Positions 13,978-22,278 of a DNA stretch of 32,916 nt are shown piece by piece (positions within the stretch are counted from its first letter, which is position 1; each line of letters begins with the position of its first letter). Origin of the DNA: CAZHOV01 sp964534315 (GTDB lineage: Bacteria; Bacteroidota; Bacteroidia; Chitinophagales; Saprospiraceae); NCBI GenBank assembly GCA_964534315.1, contig CAZHOV010000048.1, positions 1 through 32,916 on the forward strand, read 5' to 3'. Made by a program: the position numbers and the translations under genes. The notes beneath the pieces are model-generated. The model did no database searches. It was not told the origin of the DNA and saw nothing but the letters and a program-made list of their open reading frames with translations.

Positions 13978-16455
13978 ATGGTAGCAAAGAAAAAGAAAAA
14001 ATCGGGGCAACTATCGCTTAAAATTGGAATGAATGATGAACGCATCCCAAAATTGGTGGGAATGGGGTTATTATTCTTGGCCATTTACCTGTTCATTGCC
14101 TTTACGTCTCATTTATTTACCTGGAAGGTGGATCAGGATACAGCCTATGAGCCCACCTGGGATATGCTAATGAATCCGGAAATTGAGGTTCAAAATTGGC
14201 TGGGCCGCCTGGGAGCTATTATTTCCAATATTTTCTTCTTTTGGGGCTTTGGTATTCCATCCTATATCTTTGTACTCATTTTCACCCGCTTCGGTATTGC
14301 CTTCATCAAGCACGGAGCCGGAGGATGGCGTTCACAGATGGGCGCATTAAGAGCCTCTGTGATTTTTATGCTCATCCTCTCTATTTTTCTTGAATTTGTG
14401 TTCGGCGGTTCTGAATTCCCATGGGGCGGAGCTTTCGGCATGAGTGTCAGCACCTGGATGACCAGCTTCGTCGGAACGGTGGGCATGATCGCCCTGTTCA
14501 TTTTCGCCTTTTTTGGTTTTTTGATCTGGACCTTCAATCCAAGCTACCACGATCTTTCTCCCAACCGGATGCGCTATAATGCAAAAGTAATTTGGGAAGA
14601 TATCCAATCCGGACAGATCTGGAAACCGAAACGTAAAGCTAAAATGCCATCTAACGCTGTAAAAGAGCAACCCAAAGCACTTAAACCTGGAAATATAAGT
14701 GCCAATAAGGAGGATGAAAAAACTGTTGCCACTCCAAAAACCCCACCTAAGCCCAAAACAGCCGAGGAAAATCAGTTGTCATTTGAACTGGAAAAGGATG
14801 AAAAAAAACCTGAAAAGAAACCTGTCCTGGATAAGGAAAATGCAGAGTTGGAAATCGAAAAACCCAACCCGGAACCAGGAGAGGCCCCTACCAGCATAAA
14901 AAATCCGTTTGACCGCGAATCAACAAATCCGGAAGAGGACCTTGAACCCTACGATCCGACACTCGAGCTTTCTACCTACGAGCATCCGGTCCTGGCCTTA
15001 TTAGAAGACTATTCAGATCAAAAGGTGGAGATCGACCGTTCCGAATTGGAAAACAATAAAGACCAGATTATTGAGACATTACTCAATTACAAAATAGAAA
15101 TTACCAAAATAAAAGCTACGATAGGCCCGACGGTCACCCTGTACGAAATTATTCCGGCTCCGGGCGTACGTATTTCCAAGATCAAAAACCTGGAAGACGA
15201 TATAGCGCTAAGTTTGGCTGCTCTCGGTATTCGAATTATTGCTCCCATTCCCGGAAGAGGAACCATCGGTATTGAAGTACCTAATAAAAATAAACAGATC
15301 GTCTCCCTCAAAGAGGTGTTGGCCTCCGAGCAGTTTAAGCGAGGTAAAATGGAGTTGCCCATAGCCTTAGGAAAAACTATCTCCAATGAGGTGTTTATCG
15401 CGGACCTGGCTAAGATGCCTCACCTGTTGATCGCAGGGGCTACGGGGCAGGGTAAGTCTGTAGGCATCAATACCGTCATTACCTCTTTACTTTATAAAAA
15501 GCACCCTTCTCAAGTCAAATTTGTACTCATCGACCCCAAAAAGGTAGAGCTTTTCCCCTATTCCAAACTGGAAAACCATTTCCTTACTTATCTCCCCAAT
15601 CTGGATGAGCCTATCGTGACGGACACCACCAAAGTTATCCATACGCTCAATTCCCTGCTTATTGAGATGGAGCAGCGCTATAATCTACTCAAGAAAGCGC
15701 ATTCCAGAAATATTAAGGAGTACAATACTAAGTTTGTTGCCCGCAAGCTAAATCCCGAAAAAGGCCATCGATTTATGCCGTTTATTGTGCTGATTATTGA
15801 TGAGTTTGCCGACCTGATCATGACTGCCGGTAAAGAAGTTGAACTACCTATTGGCCGCTTGGCCCAACTCTCCAGAGCGGTGGGCATTCACCTGATCATC
15901 GCTACTCAGCGTCCTTCGGTCAATATAATTACCGGGGTAATCAAAGCGAACTTCCCTGCCCGGATTGCTTTTAAGGTGATTTCCAAAGTAGATTCCCGAA
16001 CGATTCTGGATACCGGAGGTGCCGATCGCCTGATCGGAAGAGGGGACATGCTCCTTTCTTTTGGTAGCGACCTGATCCGGCTCCAATGCGCTTTTATCGA
16101 TACGCCTGAGGTGGAGCGTGTCATTAATTTCATTTCAGAACAACAGGCTTTTCCTACCCCGTATTTCCTACCCGAATTTGTCGGTGATGATGCTGAGCAT
16201 CAAGACGGTGGCTTCAGTAAAGAAGATCTGGATGAGATGTTTCCCGATGCTGCCAGGTTAGTTGTCCAAAACCAGCATGGTTCCACCTCTATGATCCAAA
16301 GGCGACTCAAACTCGGGTACAACCGAGCCGGCCGTATCATGGACCAACTGGAATCCTTCGGCATCGTTGGTCCCAGTGAGGGAAGTAAAGCCCGCGAAGT
16401 CCTCTTTTACGACGAAATGGAATTGGAGCGATTCTTGGAGGATCTTAAAAAGTAG
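13978..16455 (+). CDS. ftsK: DNA translocase FtsK
   Basis: An 825-residue septal DNA pump that moves chromosome ends during division. The N-terminus holds about four membrane segments (roughly 27-46, 83-105, 125-143, 165-186), then an acidic/Lys/Pro-rich linker at about 205-325. The motor region has Walker A GATGQGKS at 487-494 and Walker B VLIIDEFADL at 604-613, with IATQRPSVNIITG after it. The C-terminal winged-helix gamma domain, around 770-825 (SMIQRRLKLGYNRAGRIMDQ), recognises polar KOPS sequences and activates XerD in known systems. The length is normal for Bacteroidota. It is followed 109 bases later by lolA. A weak promoter-like pair (TTG at 13924, TAATTTTA at 13945, 18 apart) lies upstream. 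Confidence 0.97.
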   Translation: MVAKKKKKSGQLSLKIGMNDERIPKLVGMGLLFLAIYLFIAFTSHLFTWKVDQDTAYEPTWDMLMNPEIEVQNWLGRLGAIISNIFFFWGFGIPSYIFVLIFTRFGIAFIKHGAGGWRSQMGALRASVIFMLILSIFLEFVFGGSEFPWGGAFGMSVSTWMTSFVGTVGMIALFIFAFFGFLIWTFNPSYHDLSPNRMRYNAKVIWEDIQSGQIWKPKRKAKMPSNAVKEQPKALKPGNISANKEDEKTVATPKTPPKPKTAEENQLSFELEKDEKKPEKKPVLDKENAELEIEKPNPEPGEAPTSIKNPFDRESTNPEEDLEPYDPTLELSTYEHPVLALLEDYSDQKVEIDRSELENNKDQIIETLLNYKIEITKIKATIGPTVTLYEIIPAPGVRISKIKNLEDDIALSLAALGIRIIAPIPGRGTIGIEVPNKNKQIVSLKEVLASEQFKRGKMELPIALGKTISNEVFIADLAKMPHLLIAGATGQGKSVGINTVITSLLYKKHPSQVKFVLIDPKKVELFPYSKLENHFLTYLPNLDEPIVTDTTKVIHTLNSLLIEMEQRYNLLKKAHSRNIKEYNTKFVARKLNPEKGHRFMPFIVLIIDEFADLIMTAGKEVELPIGRLAQLSRAVGIHLIIATQRPSVNIITGVIKANFPARIAFKVISKVDSRTILDTGGADRLIGRGDMLLSFGSDLIRLQCAFIDTPEVERVINFISEQQAFPTPYFLPEFVGDDAEHQDGGFSKEDLDEMFPDAARLVVQNQHGSTSMIQRRLKLGYNRAGRIMDQLESFGIVGPSEGSKAREVLFYDEMELERFLEDLKK

Positions 16456-16564
16456 GTTCAGCCTTTCTATTATTAAACAATCTATAGCTTTTAATTATTT
16501 AATTATTCCCTAACAAATAATTAAGATTTTAAAACCGTTCTATCTCCAAACGAAACCTGAAAAA

Positions 16565-17248
16565 ATGCATAAATTACTGATTTTACTTTTTACTATTGGC
16601 ACGATAACTGTTTTTGGTCAAAGCAAAAACACTTACAGTACTTCTGCCGATGCTGATCCTAAAGCAAAAGCAACCCTTGATAAACTTCGCAAAAAATACG
16701 AAAGCTTCAACTCCCTGGAGGCTACTTTCACCTTAACGATTGAAGTGCCCGAGCAACCAGAGGAAATACAACAAGGTACGCTGGCTCAAAAAGGTGACAA
16801 GTATCGCTTAGAACTCAACGACCAGCATGTATATAGCGATGGCCAAAGCCTTTGGTTATATCTAAAAAATAATAATGAAGTACAAATTAACAACGTAGAC
16901 GAAACAAGTGAAGAAGGTGAAATTCTTTCCCCTAAAGACATGTTAAAAATTTACGAGAAGGAAAATTATACCTACGCCCTCACCAAAGCGTTTACCGAAA
17001 ATGGCAGGTTGGTTGAACAAATCGAATTTAAACCGCTAGATGAGTATTCCGAATACGCTAAACTTCGACTAACAGTCGATAAGAAAAATAATGATATTGC
17101 CCGCATCAAAGTATTTTCTAAAGATGGCTCCCGCTACACGTTGGAGATGACCTCCTTAACGCCAAATAAAAACTTCCAAGACAGCTACTTCGTCTTCAAT
17201 CCGGATAACTTCCCTGGCATCTATGTCGAAGATTTGCGGATTGATTGA
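16565..17248 (+). CDS. lolA: LolA-like outer-membrane lipoprotein carrier
   Basis: A 227-residue periplasmic protein with a signal peptide (MHKLLILLFTIGTITVFGQ). The body follows the LolA pattern: a helix with LDKLRKKYESFNSLEATFTL, strands with EIQQGTLAQKGDKYRLEL, then SDGQSLWLYLKNNNEVQIN, SPKDMLKIYE, and late strands RLTVDKKNNDIARIKVF and FNPDNFPGIYVEDLR. LolA accepts lipoproteins released from the inner membrane by LolCDE and delivers them across the periplasm; Bacteroidota usually lack a recognisable LolB. The gene ends seven bases before a very long inverted repeat that should stop transcription, so ftsK-lolA is likely the end of a unit. Confidence 0.9.
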   Translation: MHKLLILLFTIGTITVFGQSKNTYSTSADADPKAKATLDKLRKKYESFNSLEATFTLTIEVPEQPEEIQQGTLAQKGDKYRLELNDQHVYSDGQSLWLYLKNNNEVQINNVDETSEEGEILSPKDMLKIYEKENYTYALTKAFTENGRLVEQIEFKPLDEYSEYAKLRLTVDKKNNDIARIKVFSKDGSRYTLEMTSLTPNKNFQDSYFVFNPDNFPGIYVEDLRID

Positions 17249-17254
17249 TTTTAA

Positions 17255-17318
17255 AAATTAGGAAATAAAAAAGCTCGAAACGCTTGCTCGCGTTTCGAGC
17301 TTTTTTATTTCCTAATTT
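17255..17318. terminator. 29-bp perfect inverted repeat, bidirectional terminator
   Basis: Arms 17255-17283 and 17290-17318 are exact reverse complements around a six-base loop. The GC-rich inner part (11 bp) is extended by six A/T pairs, so each strand has a T run after the stem, and then by a further 12 perfectly paired bases that a terminator does not need. It starts seven bases after the lolA stop. Confidence 0.92.
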
Positions 17319-17390
17319 CCATTCTTCTTATTCTCCTACTTTCCTATCTTCTTCTTACCTTCGAAAATCGTAATCAACAATAGTTCAGCA

Positions 17391-18902
17391 ATGGGAATCA
17401 AATCCTTTTTAGTAAAACCTTTTGCCAACCGGACGGTGAAATCGATCCGGAAATGGGCAGATCGTGCAGTAGATATACAGGAAACCATCTTTCATAACCT
17501 GATCAAGAAAGCAGCTAATACCACTTTTGGAAGAGATCACGACTTCAGCGGGATAAAAAGCCATGATGATTTTAAAGAAAGAGTGCCGATAAAAGATTAT
17601 GAGGGAATCCGGGGTTATGTAGAGCAAATAATTGAGGGGCAATCTGATGTGCTCTGGCCAGGAAAACCGGCTTATTTCGCCAAAACGTCGGGCACTACTT
17701 CCGGGGTCAAGTACATCCCCATTTCAAAAGATAGCCTTCCCAGCCATGTAGGTACCAGCCGGATCGCCGCCTTTAATTATATTGGTAAAACTGGAAATGG
17801 TAAATTCCTGGACGGAAAGATGATTTTCCTTTCCGGAAGCCCAGAATTGATCCAGAAAGGAGGGGTCAATACTGGTCGGCTCTCAGGTATTGTTAACCAT
17901 CACGTGCCTTCTTGGCTGCGAACCAACCAACTCCCTTCCTTTGAAACCAACTGTATTGAAGAATGGGAAGAAAAGCTGGAAAAAGTCATCGACGAGACGA
18001 TAAACCAAGATATGCGCATGATCAGCGGAATTCCTCCCTGGGTGCAGATGTATTATGAGCGGTTGGTGGAGCGAAGCGGCAAAGGCACCATAAAAGAACT
18101 CTTCCCCAATTTTTCCCTCTTTGTTTACGGAGGGGTCAACTATGAGCCCTACCGTGCATCTATGGAACGATTGATCGGAGAACGAATTGACAGCCTGGAG
18201 ACCTACCCCGCTTCCGAAGGATTTGTGGCTTTTCAGGATTGCTTCCCGCACGAAGGGCTTCTGTTGAATGTCAATGCCGGGATGTTTTTCGAATTTGTAC
18301 CAGCTGAAGAAGTATTTAATGAAAACCCAACCCGGCTTTCTCTGGGCGAGGTTGAAAAGGATATCAACTATGCGCTAATCATCAATAGTAATGCCGGGCT
18401 GTGGGGCTATAACCTTGGCGACACCGTAGCTTTTACCTCTTTAAATCCCTACCGATTGAAAGTTACCGGCCGCATCAAACATTTTATTTCTGCATTTGGA
18501 GAGCATGTTATTGGCAAAGAAGTAGAAGAAGCTCTTTTTGAAGCTGCCGCCGAAGCTGGTGTTCAGGTCGTCGAATTTACGGTTGCCCCTCAGGTCAATC
18601 CGCCAGAAGGGGGGCTCCCCTATCATGAATGGTTTATTGAATTTGAGCAACCTCCCACCGCGTTGGATCAATTTGCCAAGCGTGTGGATGAACTCATGGA
18701 GAAGCAAAACATCTATTATGCGGACCTGACCCGCGGAAAGATTCTCCGACCGCTAAAGATCAGCGTATTGGAGAAAAATGCCTTCCGAAATTATATGAAA
18801 TCCAAAGGGAAATTAGGAGGTCAAAACAAGGTTCCCCGATTGGCTAATGACAGAAGTTTAGCCGATGAGTTAATAGCGTATCAGAAAAAAACGACCCCAT
18901 GA
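17391..18902 (+). CDS. GH3-family acyl-adenylate enzyme
   Basis: A 503-residue member of the GH3 (auxin-responsive promoter) family, part of the ANL adenylating superfamily. Residues 99-105 (TSGTTSG) with Lys107 form the ATP phosphate loop. YPASEGFVAFQ is the conserved acyl/ATP motif, GLWGYNLGDTVAF carries the ribose-binding Asp, and VTGRIKHFISAFGEHV marks the hinge before the small C-terminal domain. Plant members join amino acids to jasmonate or auxin via an acyl-adenylate. Bacterial members are common in Bacteroidota but their substrate is unknown, and nothing here identifies it. The start ATG at 17391 follows an AT-rich region with only a weak -7-like TACCTTCG. The last four bases overlap fdhD. 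Confidence 0.92.
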   Translation: MGIKSFLVKPFANRTVKSIRKWADRAVDIQETIFHNLIKKAANTTFGRDHDFSGIKSHDDFKERVPIKDYEGIRGYVEQIIEGQSDVLWPGKPAYFAKTSGTTSGVKYIPISKDSLPSHVGTSRIAAFNYIGKTGNGKFLDGKMIFLSGSPELIQKGGVNTGRLSGIVNHHVPSWLRTNQLPSFETNCIEEWEEKLEKVIDETINQDMRMISGIPPWVQMYYERLVERSGKGTIKELFPNFSLFVYGGVNYEPYRASMERLIGERIDSLETYPASEGFVAFQDCFPHEGLLLNVNAGMFFEFVPAEEVFNENPTRLSLGEVEKDINYALIINSNAGLWGYNLGDTVAFTSLNPYRLKVTGRIKHFISAFGEHVIGKEVEEALFEAAAEAGVQVVEFTVAPQVNPPEGGLPYHEWFIEFEQPPTALDQFAKRVDELMEKQNIYYADLTRGKILRPLKISVLEKNAFRNYMKSKGKLGGQNKVPRLANDRSLADELIAYQKKTTP

Positions 18903-19741
18903 AGCCAAGCACAATCCGTACCAACATATGGAAGATCAGCAGCGTTATCCGGTCGGAGGCCAATGATGCGCTGGCTGTGGAAGAACCGCTGGAAATCCGG
19001 CTCCTCTTTGGCCCAGTAACAAACAAAGAGAAAAAAAGTATCTCCGTCACTATGCGAACGCCTGGAAATGATGCCGAATTGGCGCTTGGTTTTTTATTTA
19101 CGGAAGGTATTATATCCGGAATGGACCAGGTAGAGTCTATCCAACCTTTACAAACTATTTTTCAAAACCAGCTGATCGAAAATATTATTTTAGTGGCTTT
19201 ACCCCCTTCTACCAAAGTGGATCTTTCTAAACTGGAACGTCATTTTTACACTTCTTCAAGCTGTGGAGTTTGTGGAAAGACATCTATTGAAGCGGTTCAG
19301 CACAACTTACCTCCAATGCTCCCTCAGCAAAAACCTCAATTTTCCAGTAAGATCATCCACTTACTCCCCAAGAGATTAAAGCATGCCCAGACGGTTTTTC
19401 GTTCAACCGGCGGTTTGCATGCCGCGGCTTTTTTTGATACATACGGTAACCTAAAACTACTTCGCGAAGATATAGGACGCCACAACGCGATGGATAAATT
19501 GATCGGTGCTTCTATCCGCAACGGCTATCCTTCATTGGAAGAAGGCATCGTTTTGGTAAGCGGAAGAGCAAGCTTTGAATTAGTTCAAAAAGCGCTGATG
19601 GCAGGGATACCCGCTATGGCTGCTGTCGGAGCCCCATCGAGTCTTGCTGTTGAACTGGCACGAGAAAATGGAATGGCCTTGCTAGGTTTTGTCAGAGATG
19701 ACCGCTTTAATATTTATTCAGAACCCGAAATGGTATTGTAA
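18899..19741 (+). CDS. fdhD: Sulfurtransferase FdhD (formate dehydrogenase accessory protein)
   Basis: A 280-residue FdhD protein, which passes sulfur from the cysteine desulfurase IscS to the molybdenum/bis-MGD cofactor so that formate dehydrogenase becomes active. Key features are the SSSCGVCGK motif with Cys122 and Cys125 (the sulfur-carrying loop), ELALGFLFTEGI, FRSTGGLHAAAFFD, REDIGRHNAMDKLIG and SGRASFELVQKALMAGIPAMAAVGAPS. The ATG overlaps the GH3 stop as ATGA, implying translational coupling. No formate dehydrogenase or molybdenum-cofactor gene lies in the window, so the client enzyme is elsewhere. The next gene has its own promoter, whose -33 element is inside the fdhD 3' end. Confidence 0.96.
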   Translation: MKPSTIRTNIWKISSVIRSEANDALAVEEPLEIRLLFGPVTNKEKKSISVTMRTPGNDAELALGFLFTEGIISGMDQVESIQPLQTIFQNQLIENIILVALPPSTKVDLSKLERHFYTSSSCGVCGKTSIEAVQHNLPPMLPQQKPQFSSKIIHLLPKRLKHAQTVFRSTGGLHAAAFFDTYGNLKLLREDIGRHNAMDKLIGASIRNGYPSLEEGIVLVSGRASFELVQKALMAGIPAMAAVGAPSSLAVELARENGMALLGFVRDDRFNIYSEPEMVL

Positions 19742-19766
19742 ATTTTTAATAATTTAAATACATTTG
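19736..19766 (+). promoter_or_regulatory. Promoter of the bTHX gene
   Basis: TTG (19736-19738), exactly 20 bases, TACATTTG (19759-19766). The -33 element overlaps the end of fdhD. The transcript would have a leader of about 40 bases before the ribosomal protein start at 19812. Confidence 0.78.
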
Positions 19767-19811
19767 CAACCTTTATATTCAAATTATTAAATCAATAAGC
19801 GTATTATTATT

Positions 19812-19934
19812 ATGGGAAAAGGAGATAAAAAATCTAAAAAAGGAAAAATCTGGAGAAGCTCTTACGGAAAGTCTCGCCCTAAGAAAAAGAATATTCAAAA
19901 GCATACCGACAAGAAAAAAGATGAGAACGAATAG
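19812..19934 (+). CDS. 30S ribosomal protein THX (bTHX)
   Basis: A 40-residue, extremely basic protein starting MGKGDKKSKKGKIWRSSYGK and continuing SRPKKKN. This matches the Thx family (MGKGDxK...GKI..GSYG..RPKKK), a small peptide buried in the head of the 30S subunit, first described in Thermus and widespread in Bacteroidota. The C-terminus (HTDKKKDENE) is a slightly longer, more charged tail than the shortest members. The gene has a full promoter of its own directly after fdhD, and the next gene follows after 19 bases. It is short enough to be missed by automatic callers. Confidence 0.9.
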   Translation: MGKGDKKSKKGKIWRSSYGKSRPKKKNIQKHTDKKKDENE

Positions 19935-19953
19935 TTTTTCGTAGGAGTTGTTT

Positions 19954-20286
19954 ATGAAAGTACGAATTAAAGGCAATTCCTTAAGATTTAGGCTAAGCGA
20001 AGAAGACCTGGAGCAATTTGCTCAGCAGGGAAGCGTTGTATCTACCATTGAATTTGGCCCGGATCTCTCCCAGCAGTTGCGCTTCAGCTTGGAGTCTTCT
20101 TCTGATATGCGCATTCATTCTACCTTTACGGAACAACAAATAACCGTTTTTATCCCTGAAGAAACGGCCCGCCTATGGACGTCCACCGACTTGATCACAC
20201 TTAAGGGGACGCAACCTATCGATCAGCACCGGCAATTATCGCTGCTTATTGAGAAAGATCTTCCTTGTGAGCATCCGAAGAAATAA
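19954..20286 (+). CDS. Small conserved protein, DUF7009-like
   Basis: A 110-residue cytoplasmic protein starting MKVRIKGNSLRFRLSEEDLE. An ATG at 19954 preceded by AGGAG at 19943-19947 is preferred over an upstream TTG at 19948. The remainder is predicted mixed alpha/beta, with VSTIEFGPDLSQQLRFSL and ITVFIPEETARLW, and a C-terminus containing Cys in LPCEHPKK. The MK(I/V)RIKGNS(I/L)R.RL opening matches, from memory, a small Bacteroidota family listed as DUF7009; function is unknown. It lies 19 bases after bTHX, probably co-transcribed, and downstream of fdhD. Transcription should end at the 31-bp inverted repeat that follows. Confidence 0.75.
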   Translation: MKVRIKGNSLRFRLSEEDLEQFAQQGSVVSTIEFGPDLSQQLRFSLESSSDMRIHSTFTEQQITVFIPEETARLWTSTDLITLKGTQPIDQHRQLSLLIEKDLPCEHPKK

Positions 20287-20317
20287 TACTCAATGAGAAA
20301 GATTGTCCTTTACTATA

Positions 20318-20382
20318 CTTTAAGAGGCCTGTTTTTTCTGTAAAAATCAAAGATTTTTACAGAAAAAACAGGCCTCTTAAAG
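20318..20382. terminator. 31-bp perfect inverted repeat between convergent genes
   Basis: Arms 20318-20348 and 20352-20382 are exact reverse complements around a three-base loop (AAA). Internal T6 and A6 runs and a GGCC block are included in the stem. Position between the stops of convergent genes (20286 and 20435) suggests a bidirectional terminator. A second, short 7-bp hairpin (AAAGGTG/CACCTTT, 20409-20430) follows near the minus gene's stop. Confidence 0.88.
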
Positions 20383-20434
20383 AAGAAAGTTTGATAGCTT
20401 ATAACGCCAAAGGTGTTATGAGGCACCTTTTAGT

Positions 20435-22078
20435 TTAATCGACGACTAATTTGCCGGTAGCCAATTGGCCTTTTTTATTTTCGAATCGATAAAAGTAGAT
20501 GCCACTTTCCAACGTTCCTCGCTTCACTTCCAGGAGTTGATCATTAGTTATGAATTGCCGGACAGTTTTGCCCAGCATGTCAAATAGGGTAAATTCTACC
20601 TCACCTTCAAAAGCTGACAGATCGAAAGAGGTAGAAATTGACATGGGATTGGGAAAAGCCTCAACCACCTGATTGACCTTCCCTACTTTTTCTACATTTG
20701 AAATAACCGGTTGGTTCATACCTGTCGTATCATCCGTATACATCATAATGGTGACCATCATCTCATCATCGGAGGTGGGGCCAAAATTGACGGGGGTAGG
20801 GCCGAAGTTTTCCCATTTAGCTTCCTGAATAAATCCGTTGCCCTGGCCGCCAAATTGCATCGGCAGGAGCGGATAAAAGGTTCTTGGAGGAATATGCTGA
20901 TAATCGAAGTAGGGCGAGACACAACCGGGAATACCTCCCGAACAGGAACCATCGTAAAACAGGTCTCCAAATCCGCCGCCTGGCGTGCGGTTATACATTT
21001 TATAACCTACTCCCCATTGATGGGTATGGCCCATTACCAGCCAGAGAAACTTTTCTCCGATATTGGGGTTAACGACCTGGTAATGCGTAACAGTATTTCC
21101 GTTATTAGGTATTGGAATATCATAATTGATAAGCAATTCCGTATGCATTTCGTGTAGGGCGGTACCAAGCGGTTGCGTATAGACATTTATATATACTTCT
21201 GCTTGATAAACCTGGCCGGACGAATAATTGATGTAGTGGGAGTTGAGATCGAGGACCAGGTCATTATCCCAGAGAAAGGCAGTTTTTTCGGGTAGTTCTA
21301 TGTCAGATTGTTCTTGCACGGCTGCGACCAGGCTGATTTGGGAATGGTCCGGATTCAATCTGAAGCCATCCTGAATATTTGCTCCGCCGTTGCCTGTAAA
21401 ATTGTAAATGATCATATGATGAGAATAGTTAGACATGAGTATCTCAATGCGTTTGACTTCTACATCATCGGGCATTTGCAGTTCGTATTTTTGGAAATAT
21501 TCCACCTCCCCGCCGGGTTCCAAATAGAAGGGGCCCATTTTGATTTGAAAACCTTCGCCGGCGGCAGGAACTTCCGGGGCGCCGTCGGGAAAACTTTTTA
21601 AGCCGGAGGTATAAAAATCAGCAATAACTTGCTCCTCTACAACATTGGAGTTCAAGGGTGCTCCGAAGAAGATCCATTGCCGGATCAATTCTTTTTCCTC
21701 TTCAGTCAATTGGGGCTGTCCTGCCGGAGGTTGGCTTTCCCCCTCTTCCGATTCCAACGAGATCGTAGGTTCGAGATCCTGATTTATTTTCCGGAATAGA
21801 TAGCTAAGGTCCTGCCGGCCAGGATATACGTAACGATACCCTTTTGAGGCGGCAAAAGTGTTAGCAGGCGTTACATTTACTAGATTATTGTAAACATCAA
21901 GGGTTTTTTCTGCTACCGTAGCCCCTTCACCTTCCAGGTCTAATCCGGCTTCCGGGTTAGCCGATCCATGACAGGAAACACATTTATTCTGAAAAATCTG
22001 ATAGACTTCCATCGCGGTAGACTGTCCGTAAATAATGCTGGAAATGCAGAGAAAGAGAAGGGTGTAAAGAAGTTTCAT
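20435..22078 (-). CDS. Cytochrome c / copper type II monooxygenase-like protein with T9SS sorting domain
   Basis: A 547-residue exported protein with a signal peptide (MKLLYTLLFLCISSIIYGQ). Residues 33-37 are CVSCH, a covalent heme c site, in a small cytochrome-like domain to about 140. The centre follows the layout of peptidylglycine-monooxygenase/dopamine-hydroxylase copper enzymes: His220-His221-Met in NYSHHMIIYNF (first copper), His281 in LNSHYIN, His351 and His353 in MGHTHQWG (second copper) and a Met-rich strand EMMVTIMMY around 439-447 for the Met ligand. The last ~75 residues (EAFPNPMSISTSFDL, GIYFYRFENKKG, KLVVD) form a T9SS type A sorting domain, so the protein is passed over the outer membrane. 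A redox enzyme with heme-fed copper sites is the best guess; the substrate is unknown. Confidence 0.88.
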   Translation of the reverse strand: MKLLYTLLFLCISSIIYGQSTAMEVYQIFQNKCVSCHGSANPEAGLDLEGEGATVAEKTLDVYNNLVNVTPANTFAASKGYRYVYPGRQDLSYLFRKINQDLEPTISLESEEGESQPPAGQPQLTEEEKELIRQWIFFGAPLNSNVVEEQVIADFYTSGLKSFPDGAPEVPAAGEGFQIKMGPFYLEPGGEVEYFQKYELQMPDDVEVKRIEILMSNYSHHMIIYNFTGNGGANIQDGFRLNPDHSQISLVAAVQEQSDIELPEKTAFLWDNDLVLDLNSHYINYSSGQVYQAEVYINVYTQPLGTALHEMHTELLINYDIPIPNNGNTVTHYQVVNPNIGEKFLWLVMGHTHQWGVGYKMYNRTPGGGFGDLFYDGSCSGGIPGCVSPYFDYQHIPPRTFYPLLPMQFGGQGNGFIQEAKWENFGPTPVNFGPTSDDEMMVTIMMYTDDTTGMNQPVISNVEKVGKVNQVVEAFPNPMSISTSFDLSAFEGEVEFTLFDMLGKTVRQFITNDQLLEVKRGTLESGIYFYRFENKKGQLATGKLVVD

Positions 22079-22173
22079 GGTTAAGATTTTTTTAATTTTC
22101 TTAAAAGTACTAATATTTTTTTTTAATTTTACATCTGATTTTTTTTAAATCAAACTTATTTTAAAGCATTCGT

Positions 22174-22203
22174 CAAAGGAGTTTTCGGACTCCTTTGTTT
22201 TTT
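22174..22203 (+). terminator. Orphan intrinsic terminator upstream of bamD
   Basis: A 9-bp perfect stem (22174-22182 with 22189-22197, six-base loop) is followed directly by six T's on the plus strand. The minus strand has no T run, so it works in the plus direction only. No plus-strand gene ends here; the previous one stops at 20286 and has its own terminator. It either ends an unseen short or antisense RNA, or insulates the bamD promoter. Confidence 0.75.
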
Positions 22204-22240
22204 CCATACAACTCGCCCCCTCCTTTTTGACTCCTTTATA

Positions 22241-22271
22241 TTGATAATTAGAAATTAAATCATTATCTTTG
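22241..22271 (+). promoter_or_regulatory. Promoter of the bamD-rpoZ-coaBC operon
   Basis: TTG (22241-22243), exactly 20 bases, TATCTTTG (22264-22271). The bamD ATG is at 22279, only seven bases after the -7 box, so the mRNA leader would be about 0-4 bases and the message nearly leaderless. Confidence 0.8.
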
Positions 22272-22278
22272 CGGACTT

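Noticed and set aside
17391..19741. GH3 and fdhD as a new joint pathway
   Set aside because: They overlap by 4 bp and are surely co-translated, but nothing in either sequence links the reactions; proximity alone is not enough.
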